Position numbers and translations under genes: made by a program
Assembly (NCBI RefSeq): GCF_014337925.2
Contig: NZ_CP143423.1
Coordinates: 2,138,501 to 2,202,500 of the forward strand
Direction: 5' to 3'
DNA length: 64,000 nucleotides
Source of the DNA: Roseobacter fucihabitans
GTDB taxonomy: Bacteria; Pseudomonadota; Alphaproteobacteria; Rhodobacterales; Rhodobacteraceae
Part shown: in pieces, positions 25,804-35,722 of the stretch
Layout: every line of letters starts with the position of its first letter
Numbering within the stretch: position 1 is the first letter of the stretch
Notes under the pieces: model-generated
What the model saw: only the letters and a program-made list of their open reading frames with translations
The model's database searches: none
What the model was told of the DNA's origin: nothing

Positions 25804-28800
25804 TCAACCTGCCTTGGCTTTGCGCGCCTTCTTTTCGGCAACAACCTTCTCGGCCAGATCGCGGGCAATGGCAAAAGCCCCTTTGATCTTATCCGTATCT
25901 GACGTCCAATCCCGGCGCACCACGATTTTATTGTCTTTGACTTTTGCCTGCCCACGCTGGTCCTGGATGAAATCAACCAATCCCTTGGGAGAGGCGAATT
26001 TATCATTGTGAAACTGGATCGTGGCCCCTTTTGGCCCGCCATCCAGTTTGGCAATCCCTGCGCGTTTGCACATCGCCTTGATGCGCACGACCAGCATCAG
26101 CGTGTTGACCTCGCGCGGGAGTTTACCAAAGCGGTCAATGAGTTCGGCGGCAAAGCCTTCGAGTTCCACCTTGCTGCTCAGGCTGCTGAGGCGGCGATAA
26201 AGCCCCAGACGCACGTCGAGATCGGGCACATAGGCTTCGGGTATCAACACCGGCACGCCGAGGTTAATCTGCGGGGCCCACTGGTCATCCGCCTCGCTGA
26301 GACCCTCCATCTCCCCGGCCCGGATTTTGGCAATCGCCTCCTCCAGCATGGATTGGTAAAGTTCGAAACCGACGTCGCGCATTTGTCCCGATTGCTCTTC
26401 GCCCAGAAGGTTACCCGCGCCGCGAATATCGAGATCCTGTGACGCCAGCGTGAAGCCCGCGCCCAATGTGTCGAGGCTGGAGAGCACCCGCAGCCGCTTT
26501 TCCGCCGTCGCGGTCAGCTTCGCGCGTGGTTTTGTGGTGAGATAAGCATAGGCGCGGGTTTTGGAGCGCCCGACCCGACCGCGGATCTGGTAAAGCTGCG
26601 CGAGGCCAAACATATCGGCGCGGTGGACCACCATTGTGTTGGCCGTGGGAATATCGAGGCCCGATTCCACAATTGTTGTGGCCAGCAGCACATCGAATTT
26701 CCCGTCATAAAATGCGTTCATTCGGTCATCAAGCTCGCCCGCCGCCATTTGCCCATGCGCCACGACATAGGAGAGTTCGGGCAGTTGCTCTTTGAGGAAT
26801 GCCTCAATCTCAGGCAGGTCCGATATGCGCGGCACCACATAAAAGGATTGCCCCCCGCGATAATGCTCGCGCAACAAGGCCTCGCGCAGCGTGACGGTGT
26901 CAAATTCGCTGACATAGGTGCGGATCGCCAGACGATCCACCGGCGGTGTGCCGATGATGCTCAAATCCCGCACCCCCGTCAGGCTCAGCTGCAAGGTGCG
27001 CGGGATCGGCGTCGCGGTCAGTGTCAACACGTGGATGTCCGTGCGCATCTGCTTGAGGCGCTCCTTATGCGTCACGCCGAAATGCTGCTCCTCGTCGATC
27101 ACCAACAGGCCGAGGTTCTGAAACCGGATGCCCTTGGCGAGCAGCGCATGGGTGCCGATCACGATATCCACCGTGCCGCGCGCCATCCCGTCGCGCGTGG
27201 CATTGGCGTCCTTGGTGGACACAAACCGGCTCAATTGGCGCACGTTGATCGGAAAACCGCGAAAGCGTTCAGCGAAACTTTTGTAATGCTGGCGCGCCAG
27301 CAAGGTCGTCGGCGCGATCACAGCCACCTGCGTGCCGGACATCGCCGCGACAAAGGCCGCGCGCATGGCGACCTCGGTCTTGCCAAAGCCCACATCGCCG
27401 CAGACCAGCCGATCCATCGGATTGCCGCTCGTCAGATCATCAATCACATCGCCAATGGCGCTCAGCTGGTCGTCGGTTTCCTGATAGGGAAAACGCGCGG
27501 AAAACGCGTCCCACATGCCTTCGGGCGGTTCCAGAACGGGGGCTTTGCGCAGGGCGCGTTCGGCTGCGACGCGGATCAGCTTGTCTGCGATCTCGCGGAT
27601 GCGCTCCTTAAGGCGGGATTTCTTGGCCTGCCATGCCCCACCGCCCAGACGGTCCAGCAGGCCCTCTTCATGGCCGTATTTCGACAGCAGTTCGATGTTT
27701 TCAACGGGCAGGTAGAGCTTTGAGTTTTCTGCATATTCCAGCAGGATACATTCATGCGCGGCACCGGCCGCCGTGATCACCTCAAGCCCTTTGTATCGCC
27801 CGATCCCGTGATCCACATGCACGATCAGATCACCAGGGCTCAGCGATTGGGTTTCGGTCAGGAAATTCTCCGCGCGCCGCCGCTTCTTGGCGCTGCGGAT
27901 CAATCGGTCCCCCAATACGTCCTGTTCGGAAATCACCGTCAGGCCCGGGGCCTCGAACCCATGCTCCAAGGCCCAGACCGCCAGATGCAGCCCGCGTTTT
28001 CCAACGCGTGTGATGTTGGGCACCGGAATGGCCTCGCCCAGCCCCTCATCCTCGATCAACCCCGTCAGACGTTCGCGCGCGCCCTCCGAGTAGCTCGCGA
28101 TCAGCACCGGTCCGACGTCCATCTTCACTTTAATATGCGCGGCCAAGGCCCCGAAAAGGCTTAATGATTCCTGTTGACGTTCCGGTGCGAAATTCCGCCC
28201 CATCCGCGCGCCGGCATCTATGACACCCGGACCCGTGGCCTGCGGCAAGGTCGCCAGCTGTACAACGCGTCGCCCTGCCACGGCATTTTCCCAGGCGTCA
28301 TCATCAAGATAAAGCGCCTCCGGCGGGCAAGGTTTATAAACGCTGTCCATCTTGGAGCGATGCGCCATCGCCAATCGCCGCGTTTCATATTGATCCGCGA
28401 TGCTCTCCCAGCGGGCCAGTCGGATTGGCGTGACCTGATCATCCAAGGTGACAGAGGCCTGCGGGACGTAATCGAAAATCGTTTCCAGATTTTCGTGGAA
28501 AAACGGCAGCCAATGTTCCGCGCCCTGATGCTTGCGCCCGGCGCTGATCGCCTCATAAAGTGGGTCGTCCGTGCCAGCCGCGCCAAATTCGATCCGGTAA
28601 TTCTGGCGAAACCGGGTGATGGCGGCCTCGTCCAGGATCACCTCGGAGACAGGGGCCAGTTCGACCACCTCCAATTTCTCTGTCGTGCGCTGCGTGGCCG
28701 CATCGAAACGGCGCGCCCCGTCCAGCACATCCCCGAACAGATCGAGCCGTACCGGCCCCAGATCGCCGGGGGGAAAAATATCGATGATCCCGCCGCGAAT

Positions 28801-29268
28801 GGCATAATCGCCGGGTTCCGTCACGGTCGGGCTTTGCACGAAACCCATGCGCACGAGGAAATTGCGCAACGCGGCCTCATCCAGCCGTTCACCGACATGG
28901 GCCTTGAAGGCGGCGCCTTTGAGCGTCGCGCGCGCGGGAACGCGTTGAGACGCGGCATTAAGCGTGCTCAGCAGAATGAAGCGATCCGGCATGCCGTGCA
29001 CCAGACCGGCCAGCGTTGCCATGCGCCCGGCGGAGATATCGGCGTTGGGCGAGACCCGGTCATAGGGCAGGCAATCCCAACCGGGGAACACCACGACGGG
29101 CATGTCGGGGGCAAAAAAGCGCAAACTGGCCTGCATCCCGGCCAGCCGTTTGGCATCGCGCGCCACGTGCAAAATCGGGCCGTCCTGCTTGTCAAGCTCG
29201 GACAACAGGAACCGCGCATCAAACCCTTCGGGCACACCGGAGGCGGTAATATGGGATGGATCAGCCAT
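25804..29268 (-). CDS. mfd: Transcription-repair coupling factor
   Basis: Mfd removes RNA polymerase stalled at DNA damage and recruits UvrAB. The 1154-residue protein has an N-terminal UvrB-like module with [15 protein letters not shown], the RNA-polymerase-binding CarD-like domain ([18 protein letters not shown]), helicase motif [16 protein letters not shown] near residue 620, motif II DEEQHFG near 724, [10 protein letters not shown], and the TRCF C-terminal domain. I chose the ATG at 29268; a TTG four codons earlier is possible. It stands alone, with a convergent exporter downstream. Confidence 0.98.
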   Translation of the reverse strand: MADPSHITASGVPEGFDARFLLSELDKQDGPILHVARDAKRLAGMQASLRFFAPDMPVVVFPGWDCLPYDRVSPNADISAGRMATLAGLVHGMPDRFILLSTLNAASQRVPARATLKGAAFKAHVGERLDEAALRNFLVRMGFVQSPTVTEPGDYAIRGGIIDIFPPGDLGPVRLDLFGDVLDGARRFDAATQRTTEKLEVVELAPVSEVILDEAAITRFRQNYRIEFGAAGTDDPLYEAISAGRKHQGAEHWLPFFHENLETIFDYVPQASVTLDDQVTPIRLARWESIADQYETRRLAMAHRSKMDSVYKPCPPEALYLDDDAWENAVAGRRVVQLATLPQATGPGVIDAGARMGRNFAPERQQESLSLFGALAAHIKVKMDVGPVLIASYSEGARERLTGLIEDEGLGEAIPVPNITRVGKRGLHLAVWALEHGFEAPGLTVISEQDVLGDRLIRSAKKRRRAENFLTETQSLSPGDLIVHVDHGIGRYKGLEVITAAGAAHECILLEYAENSKLYLPVENIELLSKYGHEEGLLDRLGGGAWQAKKSRLKERIREIADKLIRVAAERALRKAPVLEPPEGMWDAFSARFPYQETDDQLSAIGDVIDDLTSGNPMDRLVCGDVGFGKTEVAMRAAFVAAMSGTQVAVIAPTTLLARQHYKSFAERFRGFPINVRQLSRFVSTKDANATRDGMARGTVDIVIGTHALLAKGIRFQNLGLLVIDEEQHFGVTHKERLKQMRTDIHVLTLTATPIPRTLQLSLTGVRDLSIIGTPPVDRLAIRTYVSEFDTVTLREALLREHYRGGQSFYVVPRISDLPEIEAFLKEQLPELSYVVAHGQMAAGELDDRMNAFYDGKFDVLLATTIVESGLDIPTANTMVVHRADMFGLAQLYQIRGRVGRSKTRAYAYLTTKPRAKLTATAEKRLRVLSSLDTLGAGFTLASQDLDIRGAGNLLGEEQSGQMRDVGFELYQSMLEEAIAKIRAGEMEGLSEADDQWAPQINLGVPVLIPEAYVPDLDVRLGLYRRLSSLSSKVELEGFAAELIDRFGKLPREVNTLMLVVRIKAMCKRAGIAKLDGGPKGATIQFHNDKFASPKGLVDFIQDQRGQAKVKDNKIVVRRDWTSDTDKIKGAFAIARDLAEKVVAEKKARKAKAG

Positions 29269-29301
29269 GGGGCGTTTCAATTGGCGTTTGCATGGGCCAT
29301 G

Positions 29302-29829
29302 TCAACCACCCAATGGGCCAACGGAGAGGTTTTGATACATCCCCCAGAGAGCGGTGACAAAAATCGAGATCACACCAGTCATTTGCACATAGAGCCGGTG
29401 GCGCGTCAGCCGCGCTCGCAGCTGTTCGCCTTGTGACATTTCATGCTGGATCAACCGCGCCGTGGAGAGCGAGATCAACCCGACAAGCGACATCGGAAAC
29501 CCGAGCAGAAACAGCGCCTGGGCAAATTCCACGCGGTAAACGAACCCCAGCACGCAGAGCGTCGTCAACAAAAAGCACCCCAGCGCCAGCATCCAAAGAC
29601 CGGATACATTCGCGATATAAAGCAGGCGGTTGGTATTGATGCGCACGAGGTCTTCGAGGTCCTGCTCGATTTGCCCGCCATTGCGCCGCGCGCGCAGCAC
29701 CATGTCATAAGGCACGCCCAGCACCCAATGGCTGGCCGATGACCACATCACCGCCAATGCGATCCAGAACCACAGGTTCGAGAAGGACCGCATGTCAATC
29801 AGTTCGAAAACACTTTGATAAAAACTCAA
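29302..29829 (-). CDS. Conserved 4-TM membrane protein, often named 'component of SufBCD complex'
   Basis: A 175-residue protein with four hydrophobic segments (about residues 17-38, 72-97, 100-123, 150-168). The N terminus FELIDMRSFSNLWFWIALAVMWSSASHWVLGVPYD is strongly conserved in Rhodobacterales, where databases often label it a SufBCD component. Nothing in the sequence or neighbours supports iron-sulfur assembly: there is no suf gene near and no cysteine cluster. The start is a TTG at 29829, since the conserved N terminus lies before the first ATG (29793). Function is unknown. Confidence 0.75.
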   Translation of the reverse strand: MSFYQSVFELIDMRSFSNLWFWIALAVMWSSASHWVLGVPYDMVLRARRNGGQIEQDLEDLVRINTNRLLYIANVSGLWMLALGCFLLTTLCVLGFVYRVEFAQALFLLGFPMSLVGLISLSTARLIQHEMSQGEQLRARLTRHRLYVQMTGVISIFVTALWGMYQNLSVGPLGG

Positions 29830-29910
29830 GGGCGATGGCTCTTGTTGGGGTGACGGTCTCTCTTAGCCTTGGATTTGGATGATTCCCACCCTTGGCTTGC
29901 GGAAAATTCC

Positions 29911-29931
29911 GTGGCACTCATGAAGTGTCAC
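29911..29931. promoter_or_regulatory. Dyad upstream of hemB
   Basis: GTGGCACT-CATGA-AGTGTCAC is a 21-base dyad with one mismatch between its 8-base arms. It overlaps the left arm of the PpsR-like box at 29926-29943 and may be part of the same operator region. The binding protein is not known. Confidence 0.3.
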
Positions 29932-29943
29932 TCAAATTGGACA
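29926..29943 (+). promoter_or_regulatory. PpsR/CrtJ-like palindrome before hemB
   Basis: TGTC-N10-GACA, an exact match to the TGT-N12-ACA site with symmetrical inner bases bound by the photosynthesis repressor PpsR/CrtJ in Rhodobacter. It ends eight bases before the hemB ATG, a place where binding would block transcription start or clearance. No PpsR gene is in this window, so the link is by motif only. Confidence 0.45.
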
Positions 29944-29951
29944 TATATCTC

Positions 29952-30950
29952 ATGCGCCCCACCCAAGCCCCCTTTCCTGCCACCCGTATGCGCCGCGCGC
30001 GTCAAAGCCCCGCGATCCGGGCGTTGACGCGCGAAAACACCCTCAGCGTGGATGATTTCATCTGGCCGGTCTTTGTGCGCTCAGGCGAGGGTATCAAGGA
30101 GCCGATCCCCTCCATGCCAGGTGTTTTCCGCCGGTCGGTTGATGAAATCGTAAAGGCCGCGCGTGAGGCCGCGGATCTGGGCATCCCGGCGATCTGCATT
30201 TTCCCCTATACGTCACTGGAAGAGCGCACCGAGGATTGCGCCGGGGCTTGGGATCCTGAAAACCACGCCAATCGCGCCATTCGGGCCATCAAGGCGGCCG
30301 TCCCCGAGATTGCGGTGATGACCGATGTGGCGCTCGATACCTATAACATCAACGGCCATGACGGGTTTGTGGAGGACGGCGAGATCGTCAATGACCGCAC
30401 CGTGGAGGCCCTGGTCAAAATGACGTTGGCACAGGCGGAGGCGGGTGCTGATATCATCGGACCGTCCGATATGATGGATGGGCGGATCGGTGCGATGCGT
30501 GCAGCCCTTGAGCGCGGGGGCCATCAGAATGTGATGATCCTGAGCTATGCGGCGAAATATGCTTCGGCGTTTTACGGACCTTTCCGCGATGCCGTGGGGG
30601 CCTCCGGAGCGCTGAGCGGGGATAAGAAGACCTATCAGATGGATCCGGGCAATTCGGATGAGGCCATGCGCCTGATTGAACGCGACCTGCGCGAGGGCGC
30701 GGATATGGTCATGGTCAAACCCGGCATGCCCTATTTGGATATCTGCCGCCGCGTGAAGGACAGCTTTGGCGCGCCGACCTATGCCTATCAGGTGTCGGGC
30801 GAGTTCAGCATGATCCAGGCCGCAGCAGAGCATGGCTGGATTGACGGGGAAAAGGCGATGATAGAGAGCCTGTTGGCGTTCAAACGGGCGGGATGTGACG
30901 GTATCCTGACCTATTTCGCCCCCGCCGCCGCGCGATTACTCAATTCATAG
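29952..30950 (+). CDS. hemB: Delta-aminolevulinic acid dehydratase (porphobilinogen synthase)
   Basis: The enzyme condenses two 5-aminolevulinate molecules to porphobilinogen, the first common step to heme, siroheme and chlorophylls. The 332-residue protein has the two substrate lysines, Lys202 in SYAAKYASAFYGPF and Lys256 in MVMVKPGMPYLD. In the metal region it reads DVALDTYNINGHDG (Asp125, Asp129) in place of the cysteines of zinc enzymes, as in Rhodobacter and rhizobial forms that do not need active-site zinc. The ATG at 29952 gives the family N terminus MRPTQAPFPATRMRR; no clear ribosome site precedes it. A PpsR-like box lies just upstream. Confidence 0.97.
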   Translation: MRPTQAPFPATRMRRARQSPAIRALTRENTLSVDDFIWPVFVRSGEGIKEPIPSMPGVFRRSVDEIVKAAREAADLGIPAICIFPYTSLEERTEDCAGAWDPENHANRAIRAIKAAVPEIAVMTDVALDTYNINGHDGFVEDGEIVNDRTVEALVKMTLAQAEAGADIIGPSDMMDGRIGAMRAALERGGHQNVMILSYAAKYASAFYGPFRDAVGASGALSGDKKTYQMDPGNSDEAMRLIERDLREGADMVMVKPGMPYLDICRRVKDSFGAPTYAYQVSGEFSMIQAAAEHGWIDGEKAMIESLLAFKRAGCDGILTYFAPAAARLLNS

Positions 30951-31062
30951 CGATAAGCCGCGCAAGCTGGGACGTTTCGGGTGACACCCGGTCTCAATCG
31001 GCGTATGTTTGCGCATAAGTCGGGATAACCGGCAATCGAGCAACAGTTTACAGGCGGACATC

Positions 31063-31629
31063 ATGGACGGAAAAACTCTCTCCCGCAGGGTCTTCACCCT
31101 TGGCGCGCTCGCAGGCGTGTCTGTCACGGCGGCATGTGGCAATGGCATTGGCTCGCAAGGGGCCGCAACGATCGATTCGCGCGTCGAGCGGACCCTGGCG
31201 GAAATGTACCGCCAATTCCCCAACACGCAAAATCTGGCGGATAAAGCGAACGGGATGCTGGTCATGCCGCTGGTCACAGAGGCCGGTTTTGGCTTTGGCG
31301 GGGCCTATGGGCGCGGCGCGTTGCAGGTCAATGGTATGACGGTGGATTATTATTCCACAACGCAGCTGTCGGGCGGTCTGCAAATCGGCGCTCAGCAATA
31401 CTCACATGTGTTGTTTTTCATGAACGAGAGCGCGCTGACGGAATTCCGCCGCTCTCCCGGCTGGGCTGTCGGGGGCGATGTGGAATATGTCATCTCCGCA
31501 CAGGGCGACGGGTTTAAAGCCGACAGCACGACGACCTTCTCGCCGGTGCTTGCGGCGGTCTTTGGACGCGCAGGGCTTTTGATCGGTGCCACATTGCAAG
31601 GCACTAAGTACACGCGCATCATCCCCTGA
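31063..31629 (+). CDS. SYLF-domain (YSC84-like) lipoprotein
   Basis: A 188-residue exported protein. The N terminus has a twin-arginine-like SRRVF followed by a hydrophobic stretch and the lipobox VTAAC, so it is probably a lipid-anchored envelope protein. The rest (NLADKANGMLVMPLVTEAGFGFGGAYGRGAL...) is the SYLF/DUF500 domain, a lipid-binding fold also found in eukaryotic YSC84. The function in bacteria is unclear. The ATG at 31063 is chosen because it starts the signal peptide. A strong bidirectional terminator follows. Confidence 0.87.
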   Translation: MDGKTLSRRVFTLGALAGVSVTAACGNGIGSQGAATIDSRVERTLAEMYRQFPNTQNLADKANGMLVMPLVTEAGFGFGGAYGRGALQVNGMTVDYYSTTQLSGGLQIGAQQYSHVLFFMNESALTEFRRSPGWAVGGDVEYVISAQGDGFKADSTTTFSPVLAAVFGRAGLLIGATLQGTKYTRIIP

Positions 31630-31651
31630 GGTTCGCAGAGGCGTGATATGG

Positions 31652-31688
31652 AAAAAAGGCGCTCGCAGAACATGCAGAGCGCCTTTTT
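31652..31688. terminator. Bidirectional intrinsic terminator
   Basis: AAAAAGGCGCTC (31653-31664) pairs with GAGCGCCTTTTT (31677-31688), with a GCA/TGC pair extending into the loop. A-tract and T-tract lie on either side of the GC stem, so it can end the SYLF gene (plus) and the beta-hydroxyacid dehydrogenase gene (minus), which converge here. Confidence 0.9.
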
Positions 31689-31697
31689 ATCATAAAT

Positions 31698-32570
31698 TCA
31701 GCCCAGAGCTTGCAGCCGTTTGAACAGGCTCGAGGTATCCCAGCGACCACCGCCCATATTTTGCACATCTTTGTAGAATTGATCGACCAGCGCCGTGACC
31801 GGCAGGCTGGCCCCGGTTTCATCCGCTGTGGACAGGCAAATCCCGAGATCCTTGCGCATCCAGTCGGTGGCAAAGCCGTGATCGAAATGATCATCCAGCA
31901 TCGTTTCATATCGGTTGTTCATCTGCCAGCTGCCCGCCGCACCCTGGCTGATGACCTCGACCACCGCGCGCCCGTCAAGGCCCGCTTTATCCGCGAAATG
32001 CAGCGCTTCGCTCAGCCCCTGCACCAGACCGGCAATTGCGATCTGGTTGCACATCTTGGTCATTTGCCCCGCACCGCTGTCACCAATCCGCCGACAGATT
32101 TTGGAATAAACCTCCATGATCGGCAACGCGCGCGCGTAGGCACCTTCTTCACCGCCGCACATGATCGACAGGGCCGCGTTCTCCGCACCCGCCTGCCCGC
32201 CCGAAATCGGCGCGTCCACGAAACTGATCTGCGCTACATTGGCCGCGCCGTAGAGTTCGCGCGTCACCGCCGCCGATACCGTCGTGTGATCCACGAACAC
32301 CGCACCGGAGATCATACCGGCAAACGCGCCGTCAGCGCCCAGACAGACAGAACGCAGATCATCGTCATTGCCAACGCAAGACATCACGAAATCCGCACCC
32401 TGCGCGGCCTCGAGCGGCGTTGTGGCCATGGCACCCCCATGGGTTGCAACCCAATCCTCGGCCTTGCTCGCGGTACGGTTGTAGACCGTTACGTCATGTC
32501 CCGCCTTTTGCAAATGGCCCGCCATCGGGCCTCCCATGACGCCCAATCCTAAAAATGCCAGCTTGGCCAT
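31698..32570 (-). CDS. NAD(P)-dependent beta-hydroxyacid dehydrogenase (3-hydroxyisobutyrate/tartronate-semialdehyde type)
   Basis: A 290-residue dehydrogenase with the Rossmann motif FLGLGVMGGPMAGHL, the signature DAPISGGQAGAENA and the catalytic-lysine segment AGQMTKMCNQI (lysine near residue 171). The family includes 3-hydroxyisobutyrate dehydrogenase, 2-hydroxy-3-oxopropionate reductase and glyoxylate/succinic semialdehyde reductases; neighbours do not tell which. It is monocistronic on the minus strand, divergent from the penicillin-acylase gene. Confidence 0.9.
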   Translation of the reverse strand: MAKLAFLGLGVMGGPMAGHLQKAGHDVTVYNRTASKAEDWVATHGGAMATTPLEAAQGADFVMSCVGNDDDLRSVCLGADGAFAGMISGAVFVDHTTVSAAVTRELYGAANVAQISFVDAPISGGQAGAENAALSIMCGGEEGAYARALPIMEVYSKICRRIGDSGAGQMTKMCNQIAIAGLVQGLSEALHFADKAGLDGRAVVEVISQGAAGSWQMNNRYETMLDDHFDHGFATDWMRKDLGICLSTADETGASLPVTALVDQFYKDVQNMGGGRWDTSSLFKRLQALG

Positions 32571-32673
32571 ATCGTTGCCCTTCCCGTTTTCCGTGTTGCG
32601 TTACGCTGCGGACCTACCTAACAGTCAAATCCCAAGGGTCAATAAGACGACGGATAATAGACACGGAGACCGG

Positions 32674-35139
32674 ATGAATCTGATCTTTCGATGGTTGATG
32701 CGATTGAGCGCCACTTTGGTAGTGGTGATCGTGCTGGGTGTGGCGATGGTCTATTACCTCGCCTCTCGTTCCTTACCGGAATATGACAAGGTGCTGGATC
32801 TGCCGTATCTGACCGCGCCAGTCGAGATCGTGCGCGACAATGCCAATGTCCCCCATATCTTTGGTCAGGCGGATACCGATGTGTTTTACGCGCTGGGGTA
32901 TGCGCATGCACAGGACCGGCTTTGGCAAATGACCATGCTGCGCCGCACCGCACAGGGGCGATTGTCGGAGATATTCGGGACCGCCACGGTTGAGATCGAC
33001 AAGCTGATCCGGCGTCTGGATATTTATGCGCTGGCCGGGGCGTCAGTCGAGGCACAGGACGCGCGCACCAACCTGATGCTGCGCGCCTATGCCACCGGCG
33101 TGAACGCGCGCCTTGACGAGATCAACACAAGCGCGCTGGGACGCGGTGCGCCGGAGATGTTCATCTTCAATGCGCCCGTGTCGGCATGGCGGCCCTCGGA
33201 TTCGCTGGCGATCGTCAAGCTGATGGGCTTGCAGCTGTCGGGTCACCTCAACCATGAGGTGTTGCGCGCGCAGATGTCGCTGGCGGTGCCTGATCCCGCG
33301 CGGTTGGCGGATATTTTGCCCGATAATCCCGGCTCCGGGCTGACCGCGCTGCCGGAATATTCTCAGATCGTGCCCGGTGTGCAGCGTTTTGCGGAAACCC
33401 TGCCGCGCGACGATCATCCGCTGTCGCCCTTCAAGGCGCGCGCTTTTGCCGGTGCCTCCAATGTCTGGGCGGCGGCCCCGTCACGTTCGGCCTCGGGCGG
33501 CACTTTGCTGGCAAATGATCCGCATCTGGGTTTCACTGCGCCCTCAATCTGGTATCTGGCGCGGCTGCAATTGCAATCGGGCAGCGTCATCGGGGCGACG
33601 ATCCCCGGCATGCCGGTTGTGCTGAGCGGGCGCAGCGAGGCTCTGGGCTGGGGGCTGACGTCGGCGGGGCTGGATGATCAAGATGTTTACATCGAGCAGG
33701 TAAACCCGGAAAATCCCGAAGAATACCGCACACCGGATGGGTTCAAAACCTTTGAAAAGCGCGGCTCGATCATCAATATCAAAGATCAGGCCCCGATCAC
33801 CATTACCCTGCGCTGGACGGAGAATGGACCCGTTTTGCCCGGCACGCAGTATAACCTCGCCAGTATCACGCCGCCGGGTCATGTGGCGGCCCTCGCCTGG
33901 ACCGTGCTGAGCCCTAAAGACACCACGATGAGCGCCGCCATGCGCCTGATGGAGGCGAAATCCGTCCATGAGGGGATGACGGCCATTGAGGGCTATATCG
34001 CGCCCGCGCAAAACCTGATGTTGGTGGATCGTAAAGAGATTGCGATGAAAATGATCGGCGCAATGCCACGCCGGGACGCGCGCCATCAAAGCCAGGGCCG
34101 TTTGCCCAGCCCCGGCTGGATCGAGGCGAACCGCTGGCAGGGGCGTTTGCCCTATGCTTCCAACCCCGAGTTTATCGCGCCCAATGGCGGGATTTTGGGC
34201 AATACCAACAATAAGACCGTAGATCGCCCGTTTCCCAATCACGTCTCCTTTGACTGGGGCGACACGCAGCGGGTGCAACGCTGGCAACGGCTGATGCAGG
34301 CGCGCGAGGTCCATACGCGTGACAGCTTCATTGAGGCGCAACTGGATACCGTCAGCTTCACCGCGCGCTCGCTCTTGCCGCTGATCGGGGCGGAATTGTG
34401 GTTTACCGGTGAGGCCGCGCCCGAGGGCACACCCCTGCGCCAGCGTCAACGTGCCTTGACCCTGCTGGCCGAATGGTCCGGCGAGATGAACGAACATCTG
34501 CCAGAGCCGCTGATCTATGCGGCCTGGCTGCGCAGCTTGCAGGACCGGATGGTGCGCGATGAATTGGGACCCCTGGCGCGGGAGTTAACCCATGTCGAGC
34601 CACTGTTCATCGAGCGCGCGTTTCGCGATGTGGATGGCGCTGCGGTCTGGTGTGACGTGATACAATCTGCGCTGGTGGAAAGCTGTGCGGATATGGCGCG
34701 GCTGGCTTTGGATGATGCGTTGATCTGGATCGAGGAGAGCTGGGGGTCTGCGCTGGAATCCCTGCGCTGGGGGGATGCGCATCAGGCGACGCATGATCAT
34801 CCCGCTTTGGGCGATGTGCCGCTGCTGCGCTATTTCGTGAACATCCGCCAATCGACCAACGGCGGGGATAACACCTTGCAGCGCGGGTTGACTCGCGGCA
34901 CCGGACCCGCCCCGTTTGAGAACGTGCATGGGGCCGCCTATCGCGGCGTTTATGATTTTGCCGATCCGGATAGTTCGGTTTTCATCACCTCGACGGGGCA
35001 GTCGGGGCATTTTCTGTCGCGCCACTATGATGACATGGCGCAGCTGTGGCGGCGCGGGGAATATATCCCGATGTCGCTGGATGAGGAACTGGCGCGCGCT
35101 GCCGCCGTCGGTGTGACCGTTTTACGCCCGCTGCGCTGA
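32674..35139 (+). CDS. Penicillin acylase family protein (Ntn hydrolase)
   Basis: An 821-residue precursor of the S45 Ntn-hydrolase family. It has an N-terminal membrane helix (about residues 10-29), the alpha-chain start VEIVRDNANVPHIFGQ, and the autocleavage site GASNVW in which Ser262 would become the N-terminal nucleophile of the beta chain. Later segments DPHLGF and GMPVVLSGRSEALGWGLT are also typical. Members hydrolyse amides, including beta-lactam side chains and acyl-homoserine lactones; the true substrate is not known. The ATG follows GGAGACCGG. It is anchored to the inner membrane facing the periplasm. rluE follows four bases after its stop. Confidence 0.93.
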   Translation: MNLIFRWLMRLSATLVVVIVLGVAMVYYLASRSLPEYDKVLDLPYLTAPVEIVRDNANVPHIFGQADTDVFYALGYAHAQDRLWQMTMLRRTAQGRLSEIFGTATVEIDKLIRRLDIYALAGASVEAQDARTNLMLRAYATGVNARLDEINTSALGRGAPEMFIFNAPVSAWRPSDSLAIVKLMGLQLSGHLNHEVLRAQMSLAVPDPARLADILPDNPGSGLTALPEYSQIVPGVQRFAETLPRDDHPLSPFKARAFAGASNVWAAAPSRSASGGTLLANDPHLGFTAPSIWYLARLQLQSGSVIGATIPGMPVVLSGRSEALGWGLTSAGLDDQDVYIEQVNPENPEEYRTPDGFKTFEKRGSIINIKDQAPITITLRWTENGPVLPGTQYNLASITPPGHVAALAWTVLSPKDTTMSAAMRLMEAKSVHEGMTAIEGYIAPAQNLMLVDRKEIAMKMIGAMPRRDARHQSQGRLPSPGWIEANRWQGRLPYASNPEFIAPNGGILGNTNNKTVDRPFPNHVSFDWGDTQRVQRWQRLMQAREVHTRDSFIEAQLDTVSFTARSLLPLIGAELWFTGEAAPEGTPLRQRQRALTLLAEWSGEMNEHLPEPLIYAAWLRSLQDRMVRDELGPLARELTHVEPLFIERAFRDVDGAAVWCDVIQSALVESCADMARLALDDALIWIEESWGSALESLRWGDAHQATHDHPALGDVPLLRYFVNIRQSTNGGDNTLQRGLTRGTGPAPFENVHGAAYRGVYDFADPDSSVFITSTGQSGHFLSRHYDDMAQLWRRGEYIPMSLDEELARAAAVGVTVLRPLR

Positions 35140-35143
35140 GCCG

Positions 35144-35707
35144 ATGACGCGGGTGATCCTGTTCCATAAACCCTTTGGGGTTTTGTCGCAATTTACCGAC
35201 AAAGGGAGCGAGGGGTCACCGCGCCCGACCCTGTCGGGGTTCATTGAGGCACCGGGGTTTTATCCCGCTGGACGTCTGGACAAGGACAGCGAGGGGCTGA
35301 TGGTGCTGACCGATGATGGCGCTTTGCAGGCGCGCATTGCCAATCCCAAGCATAAGATAGCCAAGACTTATCTGGTGCAGGTTGAAGGGACACCGGATGA
35401 GCGCATGTTGGCCGCGCTGGGGCGCGGTGTGGCGCTGAAAGACGGGATGACGCAGCCCGCGCAGGTATCACAGATTGCCCAGCCCGAACCGCTCTGGCCG
35501 CGCAACCCGCCCGTGCGGTTTCGCAAGACCGTGCCCGAGGCCTGGCTGCGCATCACCATCCGGGAAGGCAAAAACCGGCAGGTGCGCCGGATGACAGCGC
35601 ATGTTGGATTACCCTGCCTGCGGTTGATCCGGGTGCAGATTGGGCAATGGGGTTTGAATGAGCTGGCACCGGGTGCCTGGCGCTATGCCAGCGAGGGTGG
35701 CCCATAG
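35144..35707 (+). CDS. rluE: 23S rRNA pseudouridine synthase, RluE-type
   Basis: A 187-residue RsuA-family pseudouridine synthase lacking the N-terminal S4 domain. It shows the catalytic-aspartate motif GRLDKDSEGLMVLTDDG and the KNRQVRRMTAHVG motif. RluE converts U2457 of 23S rRNA in E. coli; small S4-less size supports this assignment over RluB/RluF. Its last codons lie inside a REP-like palindrome at the convergent end with hflX. Confidence 0.92.
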   Translation: MTRVILFHKPFGVLSQFTDKGSEGSPRPTLSGFIEAPGFYPAGRLDKDSEGLMVLTDDGALQARIANPKHKIAKTYLVQVEGTPDERMLAALGRGVALKDGMTQPAQVSQIAQPEPLWPRNPPVRFRKTVPEAWLRITIREGKNRQVRRMTAHVGLPCLRLIRVQIGQWGLNELAPGAWRYASEGGP

Positions 35708-35718
35708 GCCCACCTTAC
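35696..35718 (-). repeat. REP-like palindrome, third copy
   Basis: On the minus strand: GTAAGGTGGGC-CTAT-GGGCCACC, the same head and stem as the copies at 5-27 and 59-81. It covers the last codons and stop of rluE and ends five bases before the hflX stop, between two convergent genes. Here the stem arms are closer to perfect than in the pgi copies. Confidence 0.65.
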
Positions 35719-35722
35719 GGCG

